Assembly: GCA_900540085.1 (NCBI GenBank)
Contig: UQEU01000005.1
Location: forward strand, 1-64,000
Source: an uncultured Eubacteriales bacterium
GTDB lineage: Bacteria; Bacillota; Clostridia; Oscillospirales; Acutalibacteraceae
Direction: 5' to 3'
DNA: 64,000 nt
The position numbers were made by a program, and so were the translations under genes. Positions within the stretch are counted from its first letter, which is position 1; each line of letters starts with the position of its first letter. Shown here piece by piece: positions 33,142 to 42,399 of this stretch. The notes under the pieces are model-generated. The model saw nothing but the letters and a program-made list of their open reading frames with translations, made no database searches and had not been told where the DNA came from.

Positions 33142-35586
33142 TTATTTAGATTTTTTTGATGACTTTTTAGTTTTGGTTTCTTCAAAAACGACAGGTTTTG
33201 TTTTCCAAATATTATTCGCATAGTCGCTGATTGAACGGTCTGCACTGAAAACACCTGCTCCGCTGATATTCATAAGACTCATCTTCGCAAAAGCAATTTT
33301 ATCCTGATATACTTTTGAAGATTTAATCTGTGCTTCGTGATAGTCTGCAAAATCTGCAAGCACCATATACGGATCGACATTCATAAGAGAAGAACTTATT
33401 TCTCCGAATGTTTTTCCATTAATACCGCCATTAATAAAATCTACTGCCGACTTCAACATTGAATTGTTATTAATATAATTCATCGGATGATAGCCGTTTC
33501 GTTTCAACTGTTCAACTTCGGGAGTTTTCATACCGAATAAGAACATATTTTCTTCTCCGACAGCATCACAAATCTCTACATTTGCACCGTCAAGAGTACC
33601 GAGAGTTATTGCACCGTTAAGCATCAACTTCATATTTCCCGTACCTGACGCTTCTGTACCTGCAAGGGAAATCTGTTCTGAAATATCTGCACCCGGCATT
33701 AAAACTTCAGCAAGGCTTACATTGTAGTCCTCAAGGAACACAACTTTAATTCTGCCGTTAATATCAGGGTCATTATTGATAACTCTTGAAAGCGAATCAA
33801 TAAGTTCAATGATTTTTTTTGCCATAAAATAACCCGGTGCCGCTTTAGAGGCAAAAATATAGGTTCTCGGCTGAAAATCCATACTTGGATTTGCTTTGAG
33901 CATTTGATATTCGGCTATAATATTAAGTGCATTGAGATGCTGACGCTTATATTCGTGAAGTCTTTTTACCTGAACATCAAATATAGAATCAGGGTCAACT
34001 TTTACGCCGTTTTTCTTATATATAACATCTGCCAAACGCTCTTTATTTGATTTTTTAATTTCTGTAAGGCGAGTTAATACGCTCTTATCATCTTTAAACT
34101 CTCTCAACCTCAAAAGTTCATTGCTTTGAGTTATGAATTTATCGCCAATAAGTTCTGTAACAAAATCTGTCAAAAGCGGGTTCGATTGACAAATCCATCT
34201 TCTGAAAGCAATACCGTTTGTTACATTTGTGAACTTTGAAGGTGTAATTGTATAGAAATCATTAAAAACAGTATCTTTAAGTATCTCGCTGTGAAGTGCA
34301 GAAACGCCGTTGACACTGTATGAACCTGCAACGCAAAGGTTTGCCATTCTTACAACTCCGCCACTGATAATTGCCATTCTTTCAACTTTATCTGCGTCGT
34401 GCGACAATCCCCAAACATACGCTCTGAAACGATTATCTATTTCTTTTGTAATTTCATAAATACGAGGAAGAAGTCGTTTATAAAGTTCTTCGCTCCAGCA
34501 CTCAAGTGCTTCTTTCATTACGGTATGATTTGTATATGCAACAGTTTTAGTAACGATGTTCCATGCATCATCCCAACCATAACCACACTCGTCAAGCATT
34601 ATTCTCATCAATTCGGGAATTGCCATAGTTGGATGAGTGTCATTAATGTGAATTGCTATTTTTTCAGGCAAATTGTCAAGTGTTCCGAACTCTGCCAAAT
34701 GGCGTCTGATAATGTCCTGTATTGATGCAGAAACAAGAAAATACTGCTGACGAAGACGCAAACTTTTTCCTTCGGGGAAATTGTCTGCCGGATAGAGAAC
34801 TTTAGAAATAGCCTCTGCCATCGCTGACTGCTCCATTGCTCTCATATACTCGCCCTGGTTGAAAAGACTCATATCAAGTTCAGGTTTTTTTGACGCCCAA
34901 AGACGAAGTCTTGAAACGCCTTTTCCATAGCCCGAAACATACATATCATACGGAATAGCAACAACAGAATTGTAGTCTTTATGTTCAACTCTATGGAAAT
35001 CTCCGTCCCAAGAGTCCTCTATTCTGCCCTCGAACTTAACCTCAACGGCTCTTTCATCACGAGGTACGAGCCAAACATCGCCGCCCGGAAGCCAGAAGTC
35101 AGGCAACTCTGTCTGCCAGCCGTCAACTAATTTTTGCTTAAAGATACCTGCTTCATATCGTATAGAATAGCCCATTGACTGAAATCCGTCTGTTGCAAGA
35201 CCGTCCAAATAGCAAGCGGCAAGTCTTCCCAAACCGCCGTTTCCCAAACCGGCGTCAGGTTCGAGTTCATAAAGTTGTTCAAGAGAAACATCAAAACTTT
35301 CAAGTGCTTCTTCAAATACTTTTGTAAGTTTTAAATTGTAAAGATTATTTTTAAGCGAGCGACCCATCAAAAATTCCATACAAAGATAGTAAACTTTCTT
35401 TGAGTCCTGACCTTTTGCCGTGTCACGAAAATCGCTGTTCATTTCCGACAACATATCTTTTAAAATCATAGCTACCGCTTTATAAAACTGTTCATTATCG
35501 GCGTCAGCAGGACTGACACCGAAAAAGTGACTTAATTTATTCGCAATAAGTTTCTTTGCTTGGGAAACAGAAATACCCGTTTTCAT
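33142..35586 (-). CDS. glgP: Glycogen/maltodextrin phosphorylase
   Basis: The 814-aa GT35 enzyme degrades alpha-1,4-glucans to glucose-1-phosphate with pyridoxal phosphate. Start ATG 35586 has GGAGG seven bases upstream. Signatures include DAGLGNGGLGRLAACYLDGLA (about 110-130), VHINDTHPTMAIPELMR (about 320), RVHEYKRQ-type KRLHEYKRQHLNAL (about 550) and EASGTGNMKLMLNGA with the PLP Lys (about 658). Length is normal for the family. It is preceded by a consensus promoter and followed by its own terminator, and sits beside a GH13 enzyme, suggesting joint glucan use. Confidence 0.97.
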   Translation of the reverse strand: MKTGISVSQAKKLIANKLSHFFGVSPADADNEQFYKAVAMILKDMLSEMNSDFRDTAKGQDSKKVYYLCMEFLMGRSLKNNLYNLKLTKVFEEALESFDVSLEQLYELEPDAGLGNGGLGRLAACYLDGLATDGFQSMGYSIRYEAGIFKQKLVDGWQTELPDFWLPGGDVWLVPRDERAVEVKFEGRIEDSWDGDFHRVEHKDYNSVVAIPYDMYVSGYGKGVSRLRLWASKKPELDMSLFNQGEYMRAMEQSAMAEAISKVLYPADNFPEGKSLRLRQQYFLVSASIQDIIRRHLAEFGTLDNLPEKIAIHINDTHPTMAIPELMRIMLDECGYGWDDAWNIVTKTVAYTNHTVMKEALECWSEELYKRLLPRIYEITKEIDNRFRAYVWGLSHDADKVERMAIISGGVVRMANLCVAGSYSVNGVSALHSEILKDTVFNDFYTITPSKFTNVTNGIAFRRWICQSNPLLTDFVTELIGDKFITQSNELLRLREFKDDKSVLTRLTEIKKSNKERLADVIYKKNGVKVDPDSIFDVQVKRLHEYKRQHLNALNIIAEYQMLKANPSMDFQPRTYIFASKAAPGYFMAKKIIELIDSLSRVINNDPDINGRIKVVFLEDYNVSLAEVLMPGADISEQISLAGTEASGTGNMKLMLNGAITLGTLDGANVEICDAVGEENMFLFGMKTPEVEQLKRNGYHPMNYINNNSMLKSAVDFINGGINGKTFGEISSSLMNVDPYMVLADFADYHEAQIKSSKVYQDKIAFAKMSLMNISGAGVFSADRSISDYANNIWKTKPVVFEETKTKKSSKKSK

Positions 35587-35642
35587 ATGCAAATCCTCCG
35601 AAAAATTTAATAAAAAGACAAATATAAAAGCATCTTTTGTAC

Positions 35643-35671
35643 ATTATACACTAAAATTTATGTTTTTGCAA
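35643..35671 (-). promoter_or_regulatory. Promoter of glgP
   Basis: TTGCAA (35666-35671) and a perfect TATAAT (35643-35648) with a 17-bp spacer on the minus strand, about 55 bp before the start codon. Confidence 0.75.
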
Positions 35672-35679
35672 TTATAACA

Positions 35680-37116
35680 TTACTCTTTTTTTGCTTTTAT
35701 TTTTCTTATAAACTTACCAAGTATTCTGTCAGCAAGTTCAAATATTGTTTTTTTATTGAAAACTATCATCAAAACAAACAAAACGCTCTCTATAAAGTAC
35801 ATTAAAACACCCTGTTCCATGTACAACAAAACGGCTGTTTGAACAACCAATATAACTGCTTGTGAAATTAATGAGAAAAATTTAAAATCTATTTTAATAT
35901 ACTTTCTTGTATTAATAACTCTTGCCAAAAATACGGTAATAAAACTAATGGCAGTAGCTATTGCAGCACCGTTAGGTCCCATTTTCGGTATGAGAATTAT
36001 ATTTAACACGACATTCATAACTGCACCGAGCATTGCCGTGAGCATACTCATAACAGACTTCTTTTCAGCCATATAGACGCTTGCAAGGAAATTTACAAGA
36101 CAAGAAAAAGTTGTAGCCATAATCAAAACAGGAACATATTTCCATGAATCATAGTAAGCGTCCGCCACAAGAATTGATGTAATAAATTGGTCGAACAATA
36201 TAAGCGCAGACGCAACCGTAAAGATACCGCCCGAATAAACTCTGAAAACTTTTGTAAAAAAGTTCGCTCTGCCTTCACTGTCGTATTCATCAACGGCAGA
36301 AAGCTGCCATGCATCAATGAATATTGAAGAGAACATTATTACAAAATTCGGAATTTTAGAAGCGGCTGTGTACAGGCCGTTTGCATCAAGTCCGTTGAAA
36401 TATGTTACCAAATATCTGTCTGAAACATTTATTATCCACCACAAAATGATAGTCGGAATAAGCGGAATACAATATTTGTGCATACCTTTTCTTGTGATTT
36501 TATTGTTGTTTTTCCACTTAATTTTTGAAAAGAGTTTTCCTCTCCAAAAAAGAAATACAACAGAAATGGCGTCACTTGTAATGATTGACAAAATATATCC
36601 GTTTACGCCCCACTTAAACACGCCCAAATAAAGAAGTGTAAAAGTCAAGTTTGTAGCAGTCGCCAATATTCCGTCAACTGCAAATGTTTTAACCTGTCCG
36701 GAGCCTCTGACGAATTGCTGACAAAGTTGGCGCATTGAAGAGACAAGAATAAATAAATATATAAGTGCCGTATAGTCGCCGAGTGAAAAATCATTAATTT
36801 TAATCAGAGGGAAAATCGGAATGAAAATAAGAAAAATCAAAAATCCGAAGACAGTTGTTCTTAAACCTGTTGTGAAAACATCTCTTTTATCCGCCGCTTT
36901 ATCAAGTGCAAACCTGAGAGCCGCAGAGTTTACGGCGAGAGTAACAACGGGGATGAGAACATTTGCCGTTTGCTGAACGAGGTCGGCTGCACCGTATTCG
37001 CCCGTACCCATAACTGCCGTAACAAAAGGCATCAATAAAAACGACAATATTTTTGAAGAAAAAGTGCCGATAGCAAAAATTATGGTATTAGTGGCAAGTT
37101 TTTTGTATTTATCCAT
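35680..37116 (-). CDS. Polysaccharide flippase (MOP superfamily, Wzx/MurJ-like)
   Basis: A 478-aa membrane protein with about fourteen hydrophobic segments. It begins MDKYKKLATNTIIFAIGTFS, the usual start of oligosaccharide flippases, and has STSILVADAYYDSWKYVPVL-type family segments in its second half. These proteins flip lipid-linked sugar repeat units across the membrane for capsule or wall polymer synthesis. No glycosyltransferases are adjacent, so the substrate is unknown. It lies 63 bp after proA in the same direction but has no obvious terminator on either side. Confidence 0.88.
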   Translation of the reverse strand: MDKYKKLATNTIIFAIGTFSSKILSFLLMPFVTAVMGTGEYGAADLVQQTANVLIPVVTLAVNSAALRFALDKAADKRDVFTTGLRTTVFGFLIFLIFIPIFPLIKINDFSLGDYTALIYLFILVSSMRQLCQQFVRGSGQVKTFAVDGILATATNLTFTLLYLGVFKWGVNGYILSIITSDAISVVFLFWRGKLFSKIKWKNNNKITRKGMHKYCIPLIPTIILWWIINVSDRYLVTYFNGLDANGLYTAASKIPNFVIMFSSIFIDAWQLSAVDEYDSEGRANFFTKVFRVYSGGIFTVASALILFDQFITSILVADAYYDSWKYVPVLIMATTFSCLVNFLASVYMAEKKSVMSMLTAMLGAVMNVVLNIILIPKMGPNGAAIATAISFITVFLARVINTRKYIKIDFKFFSLISQAVILVVQTAVLLYMEQGVLMYFIESVLFVLMIVFNKKTIFELADRILGKFIRKIKAKKE

Positions 37117-37179
37117 TTAAGAAGAAATCCTCTCTTATGTTTTGTGCTGTTTTTATCTCACGATTTTGAACAATTCAAA

Positions 37180-38415
37180 TTATCTTACCTGTCCTGAACC
37201 GAAAATAAGATATTTAGAAGTTGTAAGTTCTCTGAGTCCCATCGGTCCTCTTGCGTGAAGTTTTTGAGTAGATATGCCTATCTCTGCACCGAGTCCGAAC
37301 TCAAAGCCGTCTGTAAATCTTGTCGAAGCATTTACATAAACGGAAGAACTGTCAACAAGTTTCATAAATTTTTCGGCATTTTTTTCATTTTCGGTAATTA
37401 TCGCTTCACTGTGACCGGTAGAATTTTTATTTATATGCTCTATTGCTTCATCAATAGAATCTACTGTTTTGACACTGATGATATAGTCAAGATACTCCGT
37501 TGAAAAATCGCTTTCATCTGCTTTTTCAAGTCCGTCACATACTGCAAAAGCACGCTCGTCTGCTCTTATCTCAACATTTTTTTCTTTAAGTGCAGAAACG
37601 ATTTTCGGCAATGCTTTTTCAAGTACGGCACTGTGTATAACAAGGCTTTCACAAGCATTGCACACACTTATTCTCTGTGTCTTTGCATTAAATATAATTT
37701 TCGCAGCCATATCGGTATCGGCAAATTCATCGACATATATATGACAGTTACCAGAACCTGTTTCAATTACGGGAACAGTTGATTTTTCAACAACCGATTT
37801 TATAAGATTTTTACCGCCTCGTGGTATTAAACAGTCAAGAATGCCTTTCATTTTCATCATCTTGTCAGCCGACTCTCTTGAGGTATCGTGAACAAGATAT
37901 ATAACATCTTTGGGCATACCGACTTTTTCAACTGCGTCACGCATTATATCACTGATTGCTATATTTGAATTTATCGCTTCTTTTCCGCCACGCAAAACCA
38001 CTGCATTTCCCGATTTGATACACAAAGCGGCAGCGTCTGCCGTAACATTCGGTCTTGCTTCGTAAATTATCCCGATTGCACCGATTGGAACAGAAACTTT
38101 TTTTATAACAAGTCCGTTTGGTCTTGTAACTGTTTCAAGAGTTTTTCCGCAAGGGTCGTCAAGTTGTGCGACTTGTCGTACACCCTCTGCAACAGCTTCT
38201 ATTCTGTCTTTTCCCAAAGTCAATCGGTCAATTAAGCCCTCGTTTAAACCGTTTTTTCTGCCGTTTTCAATATCTGTTTTATTTGCACTTATAATCTCGC
38301 TTTGTCTTGCAATTAAATCGTTTGCAATGCTTAACAACGCTTTGTTTTTCAATTCTTCGTCAGCATCGGCAAGGAATGTTTTTGCGTTATAAAGATTTTT
38401 TTCAAATTCAGTCAT
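37180..38415 (-). CDS. proA: Gamma-glutamyl phosphate reductase
   Basis: About 411 aa. The aldehyde-dehydrogenase-like fold shows the catalytic Cys in ISVCNACESLVIH (about residue 250), the cofactor-binding PIGAIGIIYEARPNVTAD (about 95-115) and the C-terminal RFTDGFEFGLGAEIGIST with the RGPMGL motif. It makes glutamate semialdehyde for proline synthesis. The ATG at 38415 has GGTGA upstream; a GTG nine bases earlier is an alternative. Its start lies inside the 3' end of proB, so the pair is coupled. Confidence 0.96.
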   Translation of the reverse strand: MTEFEKNLYNAKTFLADADEELKNKALLSIANDLIARQSEIISANKTDIENGRKNGLNEGLIDRLTLGKDRIEAVAEGVRQVAQLDDPCGKTLETVTRPNGLVIKKVSVPIGAIGIIYEARPNVTADAAALCIKSGNAVVLRGGKEAINSNIAISDIMRDAVEKVGMPKDVIYLVHDTSRESADKMMKMKGILDCLIPRGGKNLIKSVVEKSTVPVIETGSGNCHIYVDEFADTDMAAKIIFNAKTQRISVCNACESLVIHSAVLEKALPKIVSALKEKNVEIRADERAFAVCDGLEKADESDFSTEYLDYIISVKTVDSIDEAIEHINKNSTGHSEAIITENEKNAEKFMKLVDSSSVYVNASTRFTDGFEFGLGAEIGISTQKLHARGPMGLRELTTSKYLIFGSGQVR

Positions 38416-39205
38416 CTTTTTCACCAGCCTTAAATAATGTACCTACACTTTCACCGTTTAAAACTCTGTATATTTTTGTAGGTTTAGCACCGTTTATAAT
38501 TACAACGGGGACATTTTTTTCAGTCGCTATTTTTGCCGCTTTAATTTTTGTAGCAAAACCACCCGTACCCGACGAATTGCTTGTACCGCCTGCAATCGCT
38601 TCAATTTCAGGTGTAATTTCTTCAACTACGCTTATAAGTTTTGCGTCTTTATTTTTGCTTGGGTCGCTGTCGTAAAGTCCGTCTGTATCGGTAAGCAAGA
38701 ACAACAAATCTGCATCGACAAGTGTTGCCACTATGGCAGAAAGACAGTCATTGTCGCCGTTTAAAAGTTCGTTTACAGAAACAGAGTCATTTTCATTTAT
38801 AATCGGAACAACGCCTTTTTCAAGTAACTGATTAAGCGTGTCTGTAAAGTGTTGTCTGCTGTCTTCATTGTCTATATCTTCTTTGGTACACAAAAGTTGT
38901 GCAACCACTTGACTGTATTCGGAAAAAAACTTGTCATACAAAAACATCAATTCGCTTTGTCCCACAGAAGCGGCAGCCTGAAGCATTTTGATTTCTTTCG
39001 GTCTTTCATTAATCATCAACTTTGAAAGTCCTATTCCCACAGCACCTGAAGATACAAGCACAACCTGATGTCCTTCATTTTTTAAATCTGCAAGAACCGA
39101 CACAAGTTTTGCCATTATTCTCAAATTTGTTTTTCCTGTTGAAGAGTGAGTCAAAGTTGATGTACCTACTTTGACAACTATTGTTTTACTGTTTTTTAAT
39201 TTCAT
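38408..39205 (-). CDS. proB: Glutamate 5-kinase, short form without PUA domain
   Basis: The 265-aa protein has the amino-acid-kinase fold with VVKVGTSTLTH (about 9-19), VLVSSGAVGIGL (about 49-60), INENDSVSVNEL (about 138-149) and GTGGFATKIKAAKIAT (about 212-227). E. coli ProB is about 100 residues longer because of a C-terminal PUA domain, absent here; short forms occur in other Firmicutes. It phosphorylates glutamate, the first step of proline synthesis, and passes the unstable product to ProA encoded next door. Confidence 0.95.
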   Translation of the reverse strand: MKLKNSKTIVVKVGTSTLTHSSTGKTNLRIMAKLVSVLADLKNEGHQVVLVSSGAVGIGLSKLMINERPKEIKMLQAAASVGQSELMFLYDKFFSEYSQVVAQLLCTKEDIDNEDSRQHFTDTLNQLLEKGVVPIINENDSVSVNELLNGDNDCLSAIVATLVDADLLFLLTDTDGLYDSDPSKNKDAKLISVVEEITPEIEAIAGGTSNSSGTGGFATKIKAAKIATEKNVPVVIINGAKPTKIYRVLNGESVGTLFKAGEKDD

Positions 39206-39262
39206 TTTTTTCTCCGCAAAATTTTATTTAATATTGCACCTTACAATACTTATATAGATGTT

Positions 39263-39290
39263 ATTATACCATTAATTTTTTGAATTTAAA
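39263..39290 (-). promoter_or_regulatory. Promoter of proBA
   Basis: TATAAT (39263-39268) with TTTAAA (39285-39290) 16 bp upstream on the minus strand; the -35 match is weak. Confidence 0.5.
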
Positions 39291-39305
39291 ATATTTTTTA
39301 TGAAT

Positions 39306-39336
39306 TGTATTGTATTTTTTGCAAACACTCATAAAG
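39306..39336 (+). promoter_or_regulatory. Possible forespore (sigma-G-like) promoter of ypeB
   Basis: TGTATT (39306-39311) and CATAAAG (39330-39336) separated by 18 bp resemble sigma-G -35/-10 elements, in front of a germination gene. The match is partial. Confidence 0.3.
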
Positions 39337-39364
39337 AAAATCTATATAAAGTGAGGAATATTTT

Positions 39365-40696
39365 ATGACAAAACGAGGATATATAAGAATTTTGTCCTTC
39401 AGTGCACTTTTGCTGACTGTAATCGTATGCGTAACTGCAATCAATCTGACAAACGCAACTAATTACAAAAGAGAACTTGAGGCGACTTATCAGCAAAGTT
39501 TGTCCGAACTCGGAGAAAATCTAAACTCGATAGAAACAAATTTTTCAAAAGGACTATATGCAAATTCAGCCGAAACACTGACTGAAATAAGTTCCGATAT
39601 TTTTACGGAAACGCAAAGTGCAAAACAAGCGCTTGCAAGACTTCCTGTTTCTCAAATGAATTTGACGACAACATACAAATTTTTAACTCAGGCAGGCGAC
39701 TACGCAGCATATATTTCAAATAAAGCCGTTGCAAACAGTCAAATAAGTCAAAAAGACCGTGAGTCAATCGAGACACTTTTAAAATACTCCCGTTCTTTTG
39801 CAAACAATGTCAATTCTTTGGTTTCTCTGTGCAACAGCGGTCTTAAAATTACGGACAATTCAGTTTCTGCCGATAAAGAAATAAATGTTTCGGGACTGAA
39901 AAATACATTTTCACAGGCAGAAGAAACATTTTCCGACTATCCGACGCTTTTATACGACGGACCGTACGCAGACGCAGTTCTCCAAAAAAAAGCCGAAATG
40001 ACAAAAAACAAAAAAACTTATTCCGACAAAGAGGCAAAAAAAATTGCCGCCAAGTACCTTAACGCCGATGAAAATAAAATTTCTTACGAGGGCGAAGAAA
40101 GCGGAAACCTTGAAAGTTATATTTTTCGCTACGGGAAATACAATATAGCCATAACAAAATACGGTGGTTATTTGAACTATATATTATACTCGGGAGAAAT
40201 TGCCGAATCGAAAATCGACAAGGACACTGCTGTTTTAAATGCAAAAAAATATCTTGAAAAAACAGGATATAAAAATATGAAAGAAAGTTACTATTCAATA
40301 AACAACAACATCTGTTTAATCAATTTCAACTATGTTGCACCAAATAACACATATTGCTACGCAGACCTTGTAAAAGTCGGCGTCGCAATGGACAGCGGAA
40401 AAATCGTTTCACTTGAAGCCGGTGGATATTTAACAAATCACAAAAACCGAAAAGAGATAAAAAAATTAATACAAAAAGATGAAGCACAAAAAAGACTCAA
40501 TCCAAATCTTGAAGTTTTAGGAATTAAAAATTGTGTAATTCCAAAAGAAAACGGTTTGGAAAAAAACTGCTATGAATTCCATTGCCGAAGCAAAAAGAAT
40601 TTTGACGAAGTATTGATTTATGTAAATTCCGAAACAGGTGCAGAAGAAGACATTAAACTTCTTTTATTTTCCGATAACGGCACGCTCGTAAAATAA
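39365..40696 (+). CDS. ypeB: Germination protein YpeB
   Basis: The 443-aa protein has an N-terminal membrane anchor (LSFSALLLTVIVCVTAINLT), a long helical region (about 35-200, including ALARLPVSQMNLTTTYKFLT and QAGDYAAYIS, typical of YpeB) and PepSY-like repeats in the C-terminal half (KKIAAKYLNADENKISYEGE; NAKKYLEKTGYKNMKESYYS). Length matches Bacillus YpeB (about 450). YpeB lies in the spore inner membrane and is needed for the cortex-lytic enzyme SleB. No sleB lies next to it. GTGAGG precedes ATG. The presence of this gene indicates spore-forming ancestry. Confidence 0.9.
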   Translation: MTKRGYIRILSFSALLLTVIVCVTAINLTNATNYKRELEATYQQSLSELGENLNSIETNFSKGLYANSAETLTEISSDIFTETQSAKQALARLPVSQMNLTTTYKFLTQAGDYAAYISNKAVANSQISQKDRESIETLLKYSRSFANNVNSLVSLCNSGLKITDNSVSADKEINVSGLKNTFSQAEETFSDYPTLLYDGPYADAVLQKKAEMTKNKKTYSDKEAKKIAAKYLNADENKISYEGEESGNLESYIFRYGKYNIAITKYGGYLNYILYSGEIAESKIDKDTAVLNAKKYLEKTGYKNMKESYYSINNNICLINFNYVAPNNTYCYADLVKVGVAMDSGKIVSLEAGGYLTNHKNRKEIKKLIQKDEAQKRLNPNLEVLGIKNCVIPKENGLEKNCYEFHCRSKKNFDEVLIYVNSETGAEEDIKLLLFSDNGTLVK

Positions 40697-40785
40697 ATGA
40701 ATAACTAAAAACAAAGTGAGAAAAATATAATACAAACTGTTTTAAAAGCTGAAAAGCAAAAATAACAACAATAAGGAGTAATAAT

Positions 40786-41100
40786 ATGAAAAAAATTATT
40801 TTAACAATCGTTGCAGTCCTTTGTATTGCAGGTGCTTTTACAGGTTGTGCATCCGACAATACTCCGGAAACAACAACTACTACTTCCGCTAAGGGCGAAA
40901 CAACAACCGTTACAACCGTAACAGACCCAACAACAACGATAAAAGGCGACTCAACAACTAACGGAAAAACAACAAATAAAGTTCAGGAAAATGCTTCAGA
41001 ACTTGCTTCCGATGTCGGCGAAGGTGCAAATAAAGTTGCAGACGGAGTAGGCGGTGCAGTTGATAAAGCAGGAGACGCCGTAAAAGACTCTTTAAGTTAA
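40786..41100 (+). CDS. Small Thr-rich lipoprotein
   Basis: The 104-aa product has a signal peptide with lipobox FTGC (Cys21), a Thr-rich spacer (about 28-65) and an amphipathic C-terminal segment with repeating heptad-like VADGVGGAVDKAGDAVKD. AAGGAGT precedes ATG. It lies 89 bp after ypeB, same direction, and before a bidirectional terminator, so the two might be transcribed together. Nothing in the sequence shows a function. Confidence 0.65.
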   Translation: MKKIILTIVAVLCIAGAFTGCASDNTPETTTTTSAKGETTTVTTVTDPTTTIKGDSTTNGKTTNKVQENASELASDVGEGANKVADGVGGAVDKAGDAVKDSLS

Positions 41101-41134
41101 AATTAAAGTAAAAAAGCAACACAATAAATGCGAC

Positions 41135-41171
41135 AAAAAAGGCTGTGAAAACAAAATTTCACAGCCTTTTT
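41135..41171. terminator. Bidirectional terminator
   Basis: A 14-bp AAAAAGGCTGTGAA/TTCACAGCCTTTTT stem between the Thr-rich lipoprotein gene (+) and the sugar-kinase gene (-). Confidence 0.9.
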
Positions 41172-41179
41172 GTTATATG

Positions 41180-42286
41180 TTATTTATTCAAATCTGAAAT
41201 TGCATTTTTTACAATTTCTTTCATTTCGTCCATCTTGCTTTCCATATCGGCAACAAGTGCAAGTTGGTCTTTTGCTCTGACAAGGTTATGTTCAGGATAT
41301 GCAGTTGCAAAATAAACATCGCCATTCAAATAGTCGCCCAAAAATCTCATACCGCACTCAAGAGTCATAAGTTTTGCAGAATATGCAAGATTGTCAAGTT
41401 CAGCCTGACAGAGATTTTCTCCGCACTGTGAAAGGAAACCTTCAACATACGCTTTGAAATACTCTAATGATACAGAAACTTTTGAAAGGTCTTTTTCATC
41501 CTCAACAGCAGTATTTGCACCAAATCGGATAGAGTCGCCGAAATCGTAAAGAGCAAGTCCCGGCATTACTGTATCAAGGTCGATTACACAAACACAATCG
41601 TCAGTATTTTTATCAAACATTACATTGTTAAGTTTTGTATCATTGTGAGTAACTCGTATGGGAAGTTCGCCTTTTTCAATAAGGTCAACCAAAACAGAAC
41701 AATCATCTTTTCTTGCTTTGATAAACTCTATTTCTTTTTGACAAGTATCTGCCCTTTTGCTGAAATCGTTTTTAACAGCAGTTTCAAACTCTAAAAATCT
41801 GTTTTTCGTATTGTGAAAATTCGGAATAGTTTCGTTGAGCGTTTCTGCCGGATAGTCGCTGAGAAGTTTTTGGAACTTACCGAATGCCTCACCGCTTTTT
41901 TTGAAAACTTCGGCAGAGTCAACACTGTCGTGACTTATGCTGTCTTTTACATAGATATACGCTCTGTAACAATCGCCGTTTTCGCTTTCATAATATTTTT
42001 TATCGTCTTTTGTTTTGATATAGTGAAGTGTTTCTCTTTCGGTATCTCCGCCGTTTTCTTTGATTTTATTTCTCAAAAATGAGGTAACGGAAAAAACATT
42101 GTCCATAAGTTTATCTATGTCTTTAAAAGCATTTTTATTCAACTTTTGAACAACATACTTATATTCTTCGCCGTTTTCATCTTGATAAGTAACAAGATAT
42201 GTAGTATTTATATGGCCGCTTCCGAATTTTTCGTGATTTTTATATTCGCCTTTAAATTTAAAATTAGACAATGTTTCCTTATCCAT
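41180..42286 (-). CDS. NahK-like N-acetylhexosamine 1-kinase (APH-fold phosphotransferase)
   Basis: The 368-aa protein has the aminoglycoside-phosphotransferase/choline-kinase fold: GSGHINTTYLV (about 22-32, nucleotide loop), VTHNDTKLNNVMFD (catalytic, about 212-225) and VIDLDTVMPGLALYDFGDSI (metal-binding DLDT, about 233-252). These stretches closely recall Bifidobacterium NahK, which phosphorylates GlcNAc/GalNAc at C1. A role in amino-sugar use would fit with nagB elsewhere in the window. Substrate not provable from sequence. It has its own promoter and ends at a terminator. Confidence 0.8.
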   Translation of the reverse strand: MDKETLSNFKFKGEYKNHEKFGSGHINTTYLVTYQDENGEEYKYVVQKLNKNAFKDIDKLMDNVFSVTSFLRNKIKENGGDTERETLHYIKTKDDKKYYESENGDCYRAYIYVKDSISHDSVDSAEVFKKSGEAFGKFQKLLSDYPAETLNETIPNFHNTKNRFLEFETAVKNDFSKRADTCQKEIEFIKARKDDCSVLVDLIEKGELPIRVTHNDTKLNNVMFDKNTDDCVCVIDLDTVMPGLALYDFGDSIRFGANTAVEDEKDLSKVSVSLEYFKAYVEGFLSQCGENLCQAELDNLAYSAKLMTLECGMRFLGDYLNGDVYFATAYPEHNLVRAKDQLALVADMESKMDEMKEIVKNAISDLNK

Positions 42287-42326
42287 TTTAAATAGTTCCT
42301 CTCTTTTTAAAAAATGTAATAATTGT

Positions 42327-42355
42327 ATAATATCACAATCTTATAGCATTTGCAA
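42327..42355 (-). promoter_or_regulatory. Promoter of the NahK-like gene
   Basis: TTGCAA (42350-42355) and TATTAT (42327-42332) with a 17-bp spacer on the minus strand, 41 bp before the start codon. Confidence 0.6.
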
Positions 42356-42360
42356 CAACA

Positions 42361-42391
42361 AAAAAGCCCACACAAATTTGTATGGGCTTTT
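42361..42391 (-). terminator. Terminator after the MacB-like permease gene
   Basis: AAAAGCCCA.ACAAA/TTTGT.TGGGCTTTT stem, one mismatch, 9 bp past the permease stop on the minus strand. Confidence 0.85.
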
Positions 42392-42399
42392 AAAACATA

